63,151 nt of DNA, taken from contig JAQBPO010000081.1 in NCBI GenBank assembly GCA_028287465.1, positions 1 through 63,151 of the forward strand. The letters are read 5' to 3'. Shown one piece after another: positions 9,768 to 18,383 of the stretch (position 1 is the stretch's first letter; each line of letters opens with the position of its first letter). This DNA comes from Fibrobacterota bacterium. GTDB taxonomy: Bacteria > Fibrobacterota > Fibrobacteria > UBA11236. The notes below the pieces were generated by a model. The model was not told the DNA's origin. It worked only from the letters and a program-made list of their open reading frames with translations, and did not search any database. The translations under genes and the position numbers were made by a program.

Positions 9768-10580
9768 ATGAAAAAAGCACGATCAAAAAAACACCATGCC
9801 AAAGAACTGGATCTCATTCCAGTCATGAATCTGTTCTCGATTCTCGTGGTTTCGGTCATTTCCATGGCCCAGTTCGAAAAGCTGGGAGTATTGGAGCTTT
9901 GGTTGCCCGAACGCGGACAGCCTCAAGCAAATGACAAACCGCCAGATATCGACGAAGCCCTTCTCAATCTGACCGTGATCATCACCGATAAAGGCGTCAC
10001 CATCGGCGCCGGCGGCGGTTTCCAGCCCACGATTTATTACCAGGAAGAAGTTGAGTACCGTAGCCGCTCCGACCAGCATGTATTCCGCAAGGTGTACGTA
10101 ACGGGCGAAGAGGTCAAGTCCCCGACCGACGGCAAGGTAATGTCCCAGTACGAGCGTGAAACCATCATGTTGAACTCGGTCGTCAAGAAGGATTCCGCGG
10201 ATCCGGGAACTTATCAGTACGCGGCCATCGACCCCGAAGGCAATGCGTTGATGGACACGGCCGGGAATTGGTATGCCACCGTTCCTCCGAGCGGCGCCCT
10301 TTACCGGGTGGTAGGCGATGAGACCCTTAAGAAGATGGATCCCAGGACTTCGGCATTCTGCAAGGTGGAGAAACTCTCCGCTTATCAGGAAGTGGCCAAG
10401 ACCTTGGAAAAAATCCACTTGCTCTATAGCCAACGGGATCCTCTCCCGGCGGATGTGGATGATGTCGTGATTCTCGCCGATGAAAGCGTCATTTATGACA
10501 AGGTCATCCAGATGATGGATGCCTGCAAGTCCGCCGGTTTCGACCGAGTTGCCTTGTCCTTGATTGGAGGAGAGGTTTAA
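9768..10580 (+). CDS. ExbD-like protein, long form lacking the membrane aspartate
   Basis: 270 residues, almost twice the length of a typical ExbD/TolR. The single N-terminal TM (about 16-34) fits the family (ELDLIPVMNLFSILVVSVIS), but the position of the essential TM aspartate (Asp25 in E. coli ExbD, in TPFID) is Asn21 here, codon 9828-9830. Its neighbour at 10580 keeps Asp at the equivalent place (Asp21). A periplasmic domain with an ExbD-like ending (DVVILADESVIYDKVIQMMDACKSAGFDRVALSLI) follows, interrupted by roughly 100 extra residues. Likely a non-proton-carrying partner in a mixed ExbD dimer. The stop overlaps the next start by one base. Confidence 0.82.
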   Translation: MKKARSKKHHAKELDLIPVMNLFSILVVSVISMAQFEKLGVLELWLPERGQPQANDKPPDIDEALLNLTVIITDKGVTIGAGGGFQPTIYYQEEVEYRSRSDQHVFRKVYVTGEEVKSPTDGKVMSQYERETIMLNSVVKKDSADPGTYQYAAIDPEGNALMDTAGNWYATVPPSGALYRVVGDETLKKMDPRTSAFCKVEKLSAYQEVAKTLEKIHLLYSQRDPLPADVDDVVILADESVIYDKVIQMMDACKSAGFDRVALSLIGGEV

Positions 10581-11068
10581 TGGCCAAGCGTAAAATCAAA
10601 AGGCAGCCGGAAGCGGCTTTGATCATCACGTCGCTCGTGGACGTGTTCGTCATAGTGCTCGTTTACCTTATCCGGTCGATTTCGTCCGAAGGTAGCTTGA
10701 TGACTTCCGCCGATAACCTGGTACTTCCAATGTCCCAACGTTCCAAATCGCCTACCGAGATCTCCTTGACCATTATCGGCGACCAGAAGCACATCACGGT
10801 CGATGACCAGGTGCTGATGGAAACCGAGGTGGTGCGCAAGCAGGACAGCCTGTTGGTCAAGCCGGTTCTCGAGATACTCACTAAAAAGCGCGAAGAGGAA
10901 CGCAAGGCCGAAGTGCTGGGTCTCATCAAGGAAGCCACCGGCAAGGTGGTGGTGCAGTTCGATAAGAACACTCCGTATGATATCGTCACCAAGATCATGG
11001 CGACCTGCGGCTACGCGGGTTACAACAACATCAAGTTTGCCGTGAGCAAGAAGAACGAGGAGGGCTAA
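10580..11068 (+). CDS. ExbD/TolR family biopolymer transport protein
   Basis: 162 residues, normal family length. A basic N-tail (MAKRKIKRQ) is followed by one TM with the conserved aspartate in ITSLVDVFVIVLVYLI (Asp21), the presumed proton carrier. The periplasmic part ends with the ExbD fold signature (VVVQFDKNTPYDIVTKIMATCGYAGYNNIKFAV). Between them lies a charged segment (LTKKREEERKAEVLGLI). It should pair with the channel protein at 9097 and with the aspartate-less ExbD at 9768. GGAGGAGAGG just before the start gives a strong ribosome site inside the upstream gene. Confidence 0.9.
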   Translation: MAKRKIKRQPEAALIITSLVDVFVIVLVYLIRSISSEGSLMTSADNLVLPMSQRSKSPTEISLTIIGDQKHITVDDQVLMETEVVRKQDSLLVKPVLEILTKKREEERKAEVLGLIKEATGKVVVQFDKNTPYDIVTKIMATCGYAGYNNIKFAVSKKNEEG

Positions 11069-12028
11069 ATGGCGCAGGACTTTATGGCGCCCCAGGGCGC
11101 GGCTGTGGATCCCATCGTTGCCAAGATGGAGGTCGAATCGGACAAGCGTCTAGGTAAGTTCCTCGGCGTATTCGCGATCATCGGCGGAGCCTTCGTAGGC
11201 TACGCCCTGACCATCGAAGTGATGATTCCCGTCGCTCTGTACTCCACCACGAAGGAAGACACGACCCAGGTCGTGATGAAGCTCGCGGACGTGGAGAAGA
11301 AGAAGGATGAGGACAAGAAGAAGAAGAACATGCCTCCCAAGCCCCGGAAGAAATCCGGCGGCGGGGGTAAGCCGCGCGGCCGGGGCAACCCGAACGCTCC
11401 GGTTACCCAGGCGGCCTTGAAGCTAATCACTTCCAGGACCACTTCTTCCTCCCTGTCCAGCTATGACTTGATGAATCAGAAGTTCGCCAAGGACCTTGAT
11501 AAGGTCATCAACAACGTGTCGGGCTTGACCAAGACGGGGCAGACCCGCTTGGGCGGTCGCCGCGGAAAGGTCGACGGAGGCTGGAACGACGGGTTTGCCG
11601 TCGGCGGTTCCGGTGGCGTTGATGATTTGTTGGGCGGTCTTTGGGGCGGCGACGCCGGTCCACTCGGGGTGAAAGCCAAGGGCGGTCTGGGGTTGAAGGC
11701 TCCTTCGGCTTCGGATATCGACATGGGTCAGGAGAGCGGCCAGCGTTCAACGGAGTCCATTCTCCGCGTGATCCGGCAGCATACCCCGGGCCTCCGTCAT
11801 ACCTACAACAAGTACCTGAAAACCAATCCCGGATTCAAGGGCAAGATTACCCTGAAGTTCGCGATTGCGCCGAGCGGTTCCATCGTTGAGCTCACTATTG
11901 TGGGTACCACGACGGGCGTTGGCGAGTTTGATTCTGAAGTTCGTGATAAGGTCAGGACGTGGAGGTTCGAACCCGTCAAGGGCAAGTCGAACGACGTCGT
12001 GACGGTTCCTTTCACCTTCTCCGAATAA
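11069..12028 (+). CDS. TonB-like energy transducer with AgmX/PglI-type C-terminus
   Basis: 319 residues. The cytoplasmic N-tail leads to one TM at about 29-48 (FLGVFAIIGGAFVGYALTI), then a Lys/Pro-rich stretch (75-110: KKKDEDKKKK, MPPKPRKKS), a Gly-rich linker (150-205), and a C-terminal domain (about 228-318) of the TonB/AgmX/PglI type: a pattern of IRQHTPGLRHTYNKYL, then GKITLKFAIAPSGSIVELTIV, then VRTWRFEPV. The domain should reach across the periplasm and transmit motor work to outer-membrane partners. It is the last gene of the ExbB-ExbD-ExbD operon and is followed by a strong terminator. No TonB-dependent receptor is nearby, which favours an envelope motor over nutrient uptake. Confidence 0.85.
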   Translation: MAQDFMAPQGAAVDPIVAKMEVESDKRLGKFLGVFAIIGGAFVGYALTIEVMIPVALYSTTKEDTTQVVMKLADVEKKKDEDKKKKNMPPKPRKKSGGGGKPRGRGNPNAPVTQAALKLITSRTTSSSLSSYDLMNQKFAKDLDKVINNVSGLTKTGQTRLGGRRGKVDGGWNDGFAVGGSGGVDDLLGGLWGGDAGPLGVKAKGGLGLKAPSASDIDMGQESGQRSTESILRVIRQHTPGLRHTYNKYLKTNPGFKGKITLKFAIAPSGSIVELTIVGTTTGVGEFDSEVRDKVRTWRFEPVKGKSNDVVTVPFTFSE

Positions 12029-12051
12029 TCGAATCTTAAGTTCCTGCTGAA

Positions 12052-12086
12052 CCGGTGCCCTTCCCAGGGCACCGGTTTTTTATTTT
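12052..12086 (+). terminator. Rho-independent terminator of the proton-channel operon
   Basis: A perfect 9-bp stem CCGGTGCCC (12052-12060) / GGGCACCGG (12067-12075), a 6-base loop, then TTTTTTATTTT. Confidence 0.92.
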
Positions 12087-12099
12087 CCGGCCCCGCCGA

Positions 12100-12128
12100 T
12101 TGCAACCGGGGCCATTTTTATGTTAAAT
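12100..12128 (+). promoter_or_regulatory. Probable promoter for the 12153 gene
   Basis: TTGCAA (12100-12105), a 17-base spacer and TTAAAT (12123-12128), followed by AGGAGA seven bases before the ATG at 12153. Each box matches consensus at four of six positions, with ideal spacing. Confidence 0.45.
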
Positions 12129-12152
12129 TTTGCGGAAACAGGAGAGTAACCC

Positions 12153-13418
12153 ATGGTTCATAATCGGCTAAAGCTCACGGCGCTGGGATTCCTCGTTTTC
12201 GGAACCGTCCAGCCCTCTTGGGCTACCTATTCCCGCGTAGAATCCATGGGGAAACGGGCCGATTTTTTCATGGATGATATCAGTATCTTCGACAATCCGG
12301 CCAACATGAATATCTTCCCCAACTTCCTGATCGGGGAACTGGGTGTGTATCGTCAGGGTCCCGGGGATACCTCCGCCGAGGTCCGGCGCAATATCGACCC
12401 TGCCAATAGCTGGTTCGGAGGCATCTTCTCCTATTCGCTATCCAAGAACAAGGAGTCCGGAAACCTATATCCTCAGATCAGCCTTGGAGGTGCCTTCAAT
12501 CGCCGGGACGAAGAGCTTTTCGCCCTGCTTCCGGATAGTGCCGACGGCAATGCCGTTCCGGATCCCGCCACCAATTTCGACGGCTTCCTGGGCATGACCC
12601 TTTCCAACGGAGGCATGCTGGGCTCCCATATCTATGTCGCCATGCAGGAAGGCGCCAACCTCCAGAACGGCACCATTACCGGCGCCCCGGACCCGGATGT
12701 AAACCTATACGCCCTTCGTGGGGACATCGGTCTGAATTGGCCGATTGCACGCAACATCGATGGCGAACTTTCCATTGGCGGAGCCACTATCAGCTATGGG
12801 CCTCGGACGATCGATCCTGAGTTCTCCTATTTCGTCAAAGGACGGGCCTTCTCGACCTTGGAAATCATAAACGGCGAACTGGTTCCCATCTTCAATTACA
12901 GCGTATTGAAGGCTCCCGGACGGGAATACACCAAGCTCCATTTCGGGTTGGGCGTGAATGTATCGCTTGACCGCGGCTTCTTCTGGTTGGGTGCCCAGGG
13001 TCTCTTCGACGAAGATCAACAGAGTGGAAACAGGCTCAACGCGGACGGTACCGTTTCGTTCAACCACGTCAGTTCCACCAAGACCAGCCAGACCATTCGG
13101 GGCGGCTTGGTTTCCTTCGGCATTGAGCGCAACGTATGGTGGGATTGGTTGGTCCTGCGCGTGGGAGGCCAGAAGGAGATCTCCTATCGGGATCAAACCA
13201 GCACCCTTCCCGGCCAGAGCTTCAATTACATCTTCACCAATCCGACCAATGATGGTTCAATCAATGATGCGGTGGGCTTCGGAATCGGTATTAATATCGA
13301 GGAAAAACTCAAGGTCGACGCGACCTTGGCCGAAGACCTTCCCTATACCTTCGGTAATCTTTTTTCCGGACCCATGCATCACCTGATTTCGCGCATTTCC
13401 GCCACGTATTCGTTTTAG
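12153..13418 (+). CDS. Predicted outer-membrane beta-barrel protein
   Basis: 421 residues with a signal peptide (cleavage near SWA-TY, residue 25) and a C-terminal phenylalanine preceded by alternating residues (ISRISATYSF), the usual end of a barrel. The mature start (YSRVESMGKRADFFMDDISIFDNPANMNIFPN) resembles barrels of the FCB group that open with a metal-site-like D-x-x-N-PA segment. Aromatic/glycine-rich strands repeat throughout. It has its own promoter and ribosome site and lies between the motor operon and the mre cluster. I do not recognise a named family; transport or anchoring of the neighbouring motor is possible but unproven. Confidence 0.7.
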   Translation: MVHNRLKLTALGFLVFGTVQPSWATYSRVESMGKRADFFMDDISIFDNPANMNIFPNFLIGELGVYRQGPGDTSAEVRRNIDPANSWFGGIFSYSLSKNKESGNLYPQISLGGAFNRRDEELFALLPDSADGNAVPDPATNFDGFLGMTLSNGGMLGSHIYVAMQEGANLQNGTITGAPDPDVNLYALRGDIGLNWPIARNIDGELSIGGATISYGPRTIDPEFSYFVKGRAFSTLEIINGELVPIFNYSVLKAPGREYTKLHFGLGVNVSLDRGFFWLGAQGLFDEDQQSGNRLNADGTVSFNHVSSTKTSQTIRGGLVSFGIERNVWWDWLVLRVGGQKEISYRDQTSTLPGQSFNYIFTNPTNDGSINDAVGFGIGINIEEKLKVDATLAEDLPYTFGNLFSGPMHHLISRISATYSF

Positions 13419-13431
13419 TATCTTCCGGGCG

Positions 13432-13872
13432 ATGACCCGTCCAGATCACATCCTGCCCGCGCCCCCAGGGGGTGCGGTGCGAAGTACGGGCCTGACGGCC
13501 TTGATGACCGCCCTTTTCGCAGGGGCCGTTTTCCTCGCGGGATGCGGCTCCTCCACCGATACCATGCAGCGAAAGCTCGAGGTCATCTCGTCGGAAGATC
13601 TCCAGGACATCGTGAAGGAGATCCCGGATAAGGCCAGGGGTGCGGCCTTGGCCAAGCCATACTACAAGGTTGACGCGTACAAGGAGTTCCACGGGGACAC
13701 GGCCGTGGTCTTCCAGGCCATGGCAACCGTGGTGTTCTTCTACCTGGATCCCTCCCTGGACCTCTGCCAGGTCAGGAAGTACCGGTATAAGACAACTTCC
13801 GGCATCTGGGATCGTTACGAAGTGAAGCTAATGCATTTCCCCAAAAATTATTCTGGCGTTCCGGCCCAATAG
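13432..13872 (+). CDS. Small lipoprotein of unknown function
   Basis: 146 residues from the ATG at 13432; an in-frame ATG at 13504 would leave a more typical lipoprotein signal, and neither has a clear ribosome site. The lipobox is LAGC (cysteine near residue 38). The mature part (SSTDTMQRKLEVISSEDLQDIVKEI, later VVFFYLDPSLDLCQVRKYRYKTTSGIWDRYEVKL) matches nothing I know. It follows the barrel gene after 13 bases, so the two are likely cotranscribed. Confidence 0.6.
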   Translation: MTRPDHILPAPPGGAVRSTGLTALMTALFAGAVFLAGCGSSTDTMQRKLEVISSEDLQDIVKEIPDKARGAALAKPYYKVDAYKEFHGDTAVVFQAMATVVFFYLDPSLDLCQVRKYRYKTTSGIWDRYEVKLMHFPKNYSGVPAQ

Positions 13873-13894
13873 TTTTTAAAATACTGTGGAACAG

Positions 13895-13920
13895 AGAAAC
13901 ATTAGTTTCTAGATTTTTTT
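13895..13920 (+). terminator. Weak AT-rich terminator before mreB
   Basis: AGAAAC (13895-13900), loop ATTA, GTTTCT (13905-13910), then AGA and seven T residues. The stem is only six pairs, so readthrough into mreB is possible. Confidence 0.45.
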
Positions 13921-13952
13921 GAATCCCCTACGGTTAAGGAGGGATACCCCCT

Positions 13953-14975
13953 TTGTTCGGCTTCCTTTCCAGCGATATCGGTATTGATTTAGGCACGGCA
14001 AACACCCTGGTACATGTCAGCGGCCGTGGAATCGTCATCAATGAACCCTCGGTAGTGGCGGTAGAACGCCGCACCAACAAGGTCCTCGCCATCGGTTCCG
14101 AAGCCAAGCGCATGCTCGGACGGACCCCGGGCGAAATCATCGCCGTTCGTCCCATGAAGGACGGGGTGATCGCGGATTTCCAGATGGTGGAAAGCCTGCT
14201 GACCCGCCTCATCCAGATTGCCCAGAAATATCCGCTCTTCTTCCTCCGTCCGCGTATCGTCGTGGGCGTGCCTTCCGGCATCACCGAGGTGGAAAAGCGC
14301 GCGGTCCTGGAATCCGCCCAGAAAGCCGGAGCCAGGGAGGTCTACCTTGTCGCCGAACCGATGGCCGCGGCCATCGGAATGGGCATCCCGGTCGAGGATC
14401 CGAGCGGCAACATGATCATCGATATCGGCGGCGGTACCTCCGAGATCGCCGTCATCGCCCTTTACGGTATCGTTTGCGACGCCTCCGTGCGGGTCGGCGG
14501 GGACGAGATGGACGAAGCCATCATCAACTACCTGAAAAAGAACTACAACCTCCTGGTGGGCGAGGGGACGGCCGAAAAGATCAAGATGCAGATCGGTTCG
14601 GCATATCCCCTGGATCATGAGCTGGAAATGGAGGTTCGCGGGCGCGATTTGATGGCCGGCATACCCCATACCCTGAAAATCACTTCGGCGGAAATCCGCG
14701 AAGCCTTGGCGGAGCCCGTGAATGCCATCGTGGAAGCCGTTAAAAGGGCCCTGGAGCAGACGCCTCCCGAGCTTTCCGCGGACATCCTGGAAAAGGGCAT
14801 CGTGATGACCGGCGGCGGTTCGCAGCTGCGCGGTCTGGATGAACTCCTGCGCCAGGAGACCAATCTCCCCGTCAATGTGATTGACGACCCTCTCGTCTGC
14901 GTGTGCAAGGGCACGGCGCGGATCCTGGAGGACATGGACAAGTATTATAAGGTATTGATGGAGGCGAGCCGGTAG
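13953..14975 (+). CDS. mreB: Rod-shape-determining actin homologue MreB
   Basis: 340 residues, full family length. The start is TTG at 13953, chosen because AAGGAGG (13936-13942) lies ten bases upstream and the protein begins exactly at the family start ([19 protein letters not shown]). The actin-fold motifs are intact: phosphate 1 ([13 protein letters not shown], 8-20), [24 protein letters not shown], phosphate 2 ([14 protein letters not shown]) and the adenosine motif ([13 protein letters not shown]). MreB polymerises under the inner membrane and guides lateral wall synthesis. In Myxococcus it also couples to the Agl/Glt motor, which makes the upstream motor operon notable. mreC, mreD, mrdA and rodA follow. 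Confidence 0.97.
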   Translation: MFGFLSSDIGIDLGTANTLVHVSGRGIVINEPSVVAVERRTNKVLAIGSEAKRMLGRTPGEIIAVRPMKDGVIADFQMVESLLTRLIQIAQKYPLFFLRPRIVVGVPSGITEVEKRAVLESAQKAGAREVYLVAEPMAAAIGMGIPVEDPSGNMIIDIGGGTSEIAVIALYGIVCDASVRVGGDEMDEAIINYLKKNYNLLVGEGTAEKIKMQIGSAYPLDHELEMEVRGRDLMAGIPHTLKITSAEIREALAEPVNAIVEAVKRALEQTPPELSADILEKGIVMTGGGSQLRGLDELLRQETNLPVNVIDDPLVCVCKGTARILEDMDKYYKVLMEASR

Positions 14976-14995
14976 TATGGCGCAGGTCCTTGCGA

Positions 14996-15143
14996 GCGCC
15001 GGAAGCGCTCGACGGACCCGCGCTTTTACGAGACCATATGGCTTCGGACCCTGCAAATGCCGGAAGGACTCGACGGACCGTCGAAATTAAAGTGATAATA
15101 CGTCGGCAGTCCTCCCGGGGCGCCGGAAGCTCCCTGCGGACCG
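14996..15143. repeat. Three imperfect repeats at 62-base spacing between mreB and mreC
   Basis: A 23-base core close to GCCGGAAG..CTCGACGGACC recurs at 14996, 15058 and 15120. The first two copies are near-identical; the third keeps CGCCGGAAGC and GCGGACCG. The 227-base gap 14976-15202 has no convincing gene. Confidence 0.45.
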
Positions 15144-15202
15144 CGGAGTCCAAAGAACTTGCCCCACCATCCAATCAACCTTAGCACCCCTCGGATCCAC
15201 CA

Positions 15203-16030
15203 GTGAGCATTATCGATTGGTTTTTGAGGCTCTTCACCTTGGGGAAGGGCATCCTCTCCCTTTTGCTGTCCATCGTCTTCTGCGCAGTCCTGATTTCGCT
15301 CAAACCCCCGGAACGGCAAACCTTCCACGACGTGATGATCAGCACCTTCCTTTATCCGGCGCAAGCTATACTTTCCCGCTTGAACCGGACCATTTTCGTG
15401 TTCAAGGAGAACGAGGACTTGAAGCGTCAGAATACCTCCCTGCGGCTCGAAAACGACTACCTGGTCCAGGCCATCAAGGAGTTGCCGCGCGTCCAGGAAA
15501 TGGAGGCTTTCGGGGAGCGAAGCGGTCTTCGACTCAAGATGGCCCAGATCAGCGCCGAGGATCCGGGACGCTACTCGAATAATTGGGTCATCAACCTGGG
15601 ACGCGAGGATTCGGTCGATATCAACATGCCCGTCCTGACGGCGATGGGGGTGGTGGGGAAGACGGCCAAATGCTATCGCAGCCATTGCCTGGTCCAGGGG
15701 CTCACCGATCCGAGCTGCAAGGTTTCCGTCCTGGTCAACCGCAGCCGGGTTAACGGGATGTTGGAGGCCTGGCCCGGAGGCCGCATGGTGGCCCGTTTCG
15801 CTGTGGACGCGGACGTGGGACCGGGGGATACCTTGGTGACTTCCGGAATGGGGGGCGTGTTCCCCAAAGGCCTCCTGTTGGGCGTGGTGGCCGGGGATCA
15901 TCAGGACGCTTCCGAGGGCGGGGATATCCTCAAGGGCCTTGTAATCAAACCGTTCCAGAACCCGCATCGCGTGGAAGAGGTTTTCGTACTCATCCGCCCG
16001 GATTCCTGGACCGTGGGGAAGGAACCATGA
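15203..16030 (+). CDS. mreC: Rod-shape-determining protein MreC
   Basis: 275 residues from GTG 15203. A short cytoplasmic N-tail precedes one TM (about 16-32, ILSLLLSIVFCAVLISL). A coiled coil (about 68-95, KENEDLKRQNTSLRLENDYL) and the beta-rich periplasmic MreC domain follow, with family marks WVINLGREDSVDINMPVLTAMGVVG, GMLEAWPGG and GDTLVTSGMGGVFPKGLLLG. MreC scaffolds the elongasome by contacting MreD, RodA and PBP2. Its end overlaps mreD by four bases (ATGA). Confidence 0.95.
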   Translation: MSIIDWFLRLFTLGKGILSLLLSIVFCAVLISLKPPERQTFHDVMISTFLYPAQAILSRLNRTIFVFKENEDLKRQNTSLRLENDYLVQAIKELPRVQEMEAFGERSGLRLKMAQISAEDPGRYSNNWVINLGREDSVDINMPVLTAMGVVGKTAKCYRSHCLVQGLTDPSCKVSVLVNRSRVNGMLEAWPGGRMVARFAVDADVGPGDTLVTSGMGGVFPKGLLLGVVAGDHQDASEGGDILKGLVIKPFQNPHRVEEVFVLIRPDSWTVGKEP

Positions 16031-16503
16031 ACTTCCTGAAAAGCATGAGCTTCCTGGTGCTGGGGCTAATCCTGCAGCAGACCCTGGTGCAGATCATCTC
16101 GATCGGTTCCATCAAGCCTGACCTGGTCATGGTGGTATTGGTGGCGGTTTCAATGCGTTACGGCTCCGTGGTGGGGCTTTTCAGCGGGGTGACCATCGGG
16201 CTGATCCAGGACGTATACGCGATCGAGGCCCTGGGAGCGAACGCCATGGCCAAGTGCCTGGTCGGGTATTTCACGGGACTCCTGGACGAAAAGGTGATCA
16301 AGGTCATGCCCGCCACCAAGGTGCTTTTCCTGGCAGTGGCTTTCCTTTTCCATGACATCATCTATGCCATGGCCGCCGGGTACCACGGAGAGGCTTTCTG
16401 GCAGGCGATGATGATGAAGACCCTTCCCTCGGGTATCTATACCCTTCTAGTGGGCGCCTTGGTATTCTATTTCCTCGTGGCGCCTTCGCGCTCCGAAGCC
16501 TGA
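16027..16503 (+). CDS. mreD: Rod-shape-determining membrane protein MreD
   Basis: 158 residues, the usual length, with about five hydrophobic segments. The MreD pattern KPDLVMVVLVAVSMRYGSVVGLFSGVTIGLIQDV (about 29-64) is clear. It starts at the ATG overlapping the mreC stop and ends two bases before mrdA, so mreCD-mrdA-rodA is a tightly coupled unit. Confidence 0.93.
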   Translation: MNFLKSMSFLVLGLILQQTLVQIISIGSIKPDLVMVVLVAVSMRYGSVVGLFSGVTIGLIQDVYAIEALGANAMAKCLVGYFTGLLDEKVIKVMPATKVLFLAVAFLFHDIIYAMAAGYHGEAFWQAMMMKTLPSGIYTLLVGALVFYFLVAPSRSEA

Positions 16504-16505
16504 CC

Positions 16506-18383
16506 ATGCAAGCCAACCCCTCCACCCGCCTGGACGATCCCTTCTACCGCGGGGCCATCGGGCGGAACATCCTCATCATTTTCGGTTGCCTCGTCCTCGG
16601 TCTCTGTTCGCGCCTGTTCTACCTTCAGATCATCAAGGGCTCCTACCACCAGAAGCTTTCCGAGCAGAACAGCATGCGCTTGCAGATCGTGCATGCGCCG
16701 CGTGGCCTCATCTACGATCGGAACGGCGCGCTCGTTGCGCGGAACCGCCCCTCCTATCAGGTCGCCATCCTCCCAACCCAGTTGAAGGATCCCAAGCGCG
16801 TAATGGCGAACCTGATGCGCTTCCAGGACAGCGCCGGCGTGCGGATTTTCGATTCGACCCTGGTTGCGTGGAGCCTGTTGCGGGGCAAATGGAAGAAGTT
16901 CCAGCCCCTGGTCATCCTGGAGGACGCCTCGACGCAAATCGTAGCCATGGTGGAAGAGCACCAACTGGACCTCCCCGGCGTGGTGACCGTAATGGATTCC
17001 AGGCGGTCCTATCCGTTCGGATACAGCGCTGGCCATGTATTGGGATATATGGACGAGATCAAGGAAGAGGAGCTTGAGGATTCCGCCAATTACAAGGAGC
17101 AGACCGGCGACAGCCTGCCGTACATGAAGGGCGATCGGATCGGCCGGAAAGGCCTGGAGAAGACCTATGAACCAATTTTCCGGGGGCGGGACGGGGTGCG
17201 GTACATCAAGGTGAATGCCTTCGGCAAGGAGATGGAGGTCATCAAGGAGATGCCCCAGATCAAGCCTGTCCCCGGCAGCAACCTTGTGACCACCATCGAT
17301 ATGGGGCTCCAGGTCCTGGCGGATTCCCTGTTGGGCGATACCGTCAAGGGCGCCGTGGTCGCCATCGACCCCAGGAATGGGGAGGTCCTGGTAATGGCTT
17401 CGAGCCCGCGCATGGATGCCAATATCTTCTCCCTCTCCAAGGAACGCAGGTCCAAGGAATGGGCCAAGCTCGCCCTGGACCCGTCCATGCCATTGAACAA
17501 CCGGGCCACGGTGGGCGGCTATGAGCCGGGATCGACGTGGAAAGGCGTCATGAACGTGGCCGCGCTCCAATCCGGGAAAGTCGACCCTGGAGAGCGCATG
17601 GCCAGGGGTTGCACCGGCGGCTACCGGTTCGGAAACCGCGTTTGGCATTGCTGGGACCCCAAGGGCCACGGTTCCATGAGCATGGTCGACGCCTTCACGG
17701 AATCCTGCGACGTGTACTACTATCAAGTGGGCCTGATCATCGGGATGGACATCATGAACAAGGTGGCCAAGGATTTCGGATTCGGGGATAGGACCGGAAT
17801 CGATCTCGACGAGGAACGTTCCGGTATGTTGGTGGACTCGGCGAGTTACACCAGGAAATTCAAACGCCGCGGCTGGACCTGGACCCGGGGCCTGGTCCTC
17901 AATCTTTCCATCGGCCAAGGGCAGATCGTGACGCCCCTGCAGTTGGCCAACTACGCGGCCGGCCTGGGCAACGGCAAATACCTTTTCCGTCCGCATTTCA
18001 TCAAGGAAGTCCGGGACCGCGCCGGCAACGTGGTGCAAAAATACCAGCCCGAAGTGCTGCATGAGCTGAACATGACCCCGGAGCAGCAGCAGGTCATGCT
18101 CAAGGCCATGGAGGCCGTGGTCAATTCCCCTCATGGGACCGGGGGCCGCGCGCGCATGACGGACGTTATCGTGGGGGGGAAGACCGGATCCGCCGAGAAT
18201 CCCCACGGCGGCAAGACTCACGCCTTATTCATCGGGGTGGCGCCCCTCTACCAACCCGAATTGGCCATCGCGGTGGTTTTGGAAAACGTAGGCCATGGAG
18301 GTTCCCTTGCGGCACCTATTGCAGGGGCGATTTTCCGCGAGTACTTCAAGCGGAAAGTGGCCGGAGCGAAGCAAGTCCTTTGA
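16506..18383 (+). CDS. mrdA: Penicillin-binding protein 2, elongasome transpeptidase
   Basis: 625 residues. A TM at about 19-39 is followed by the PBP dimerisation domain (RGLIYDRNGALVARN) and a transpeptidase domain with all three motifs: STWK (Ser343-Lys346) in EPGSTWKGV, SCD (400-402; the SxD form is normal for PBP2), and KTG starting at Lys559. It cross-links new peptidoglycan along the cell side together with RodA. It begins two bases after mreD and ends inside rodA. Confidence 0.96.
   Translation: MQANPSTRLDDPFYRGAIGRNILIIFGCLVLGLCSRLFYLQIIKGSYHQKLSEQNSMRLQIVHAPRGLIYDRNGALVARNRPSYQVAILPTQLKDPKRVMANLMRFQDSAGVRIFDSTLVAWSLLRGKWKKFQPLVILEDASTQIVAMVEEHQLDLPGVVTVMDSRRSYPFGYSAGHVLGYMDEIKEEELEDSANYKEQTGDSLPYMKGDRIGRKGLEKTYEPIFRGRDGVRYIKVNAFGKEMEVIKEMPQIKPVPGSNLVTTIDMGLQVLADSLLGDTVKGAVVAIDPRNGEVLVMASSPRMDANIFSLSKERRSKEWAKLALDPSMPLNNRATVGGYEPGSTWKGVMNVAALQSGKVDPGERMARGCTGGYRFGNRVWHCWDPKGHGSMSMVDAFTESCDVYYYQVGLIIGMDIMNKVAKDFGFGDRTGIDLDEERSGMLVDSASYTRKFKRRGWTWTRGLVLNLSIGQGQIVTPLQLANYAAGLGNGKYLFRPHFIKEVRDRAGNVVQKYQPEVLHELNMTPEQQQVMLKAMEAVVNSPHGTGGRARMTDVIVGGKTGSAENPHGGKTHALFIGVAPLYQPELAIAVVLENVGHGGSLAAPIAGAIFREYFKRKVAGAKQVL

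Noticed and set aside
16467-18221. 584-codon open frame antisense to mrdA
   Set aside because: Shadow of a GC-rich gene in phase with its third codon positions; no ribosome site, low-complexity product, and mrdA on the other strand has complete motifs.
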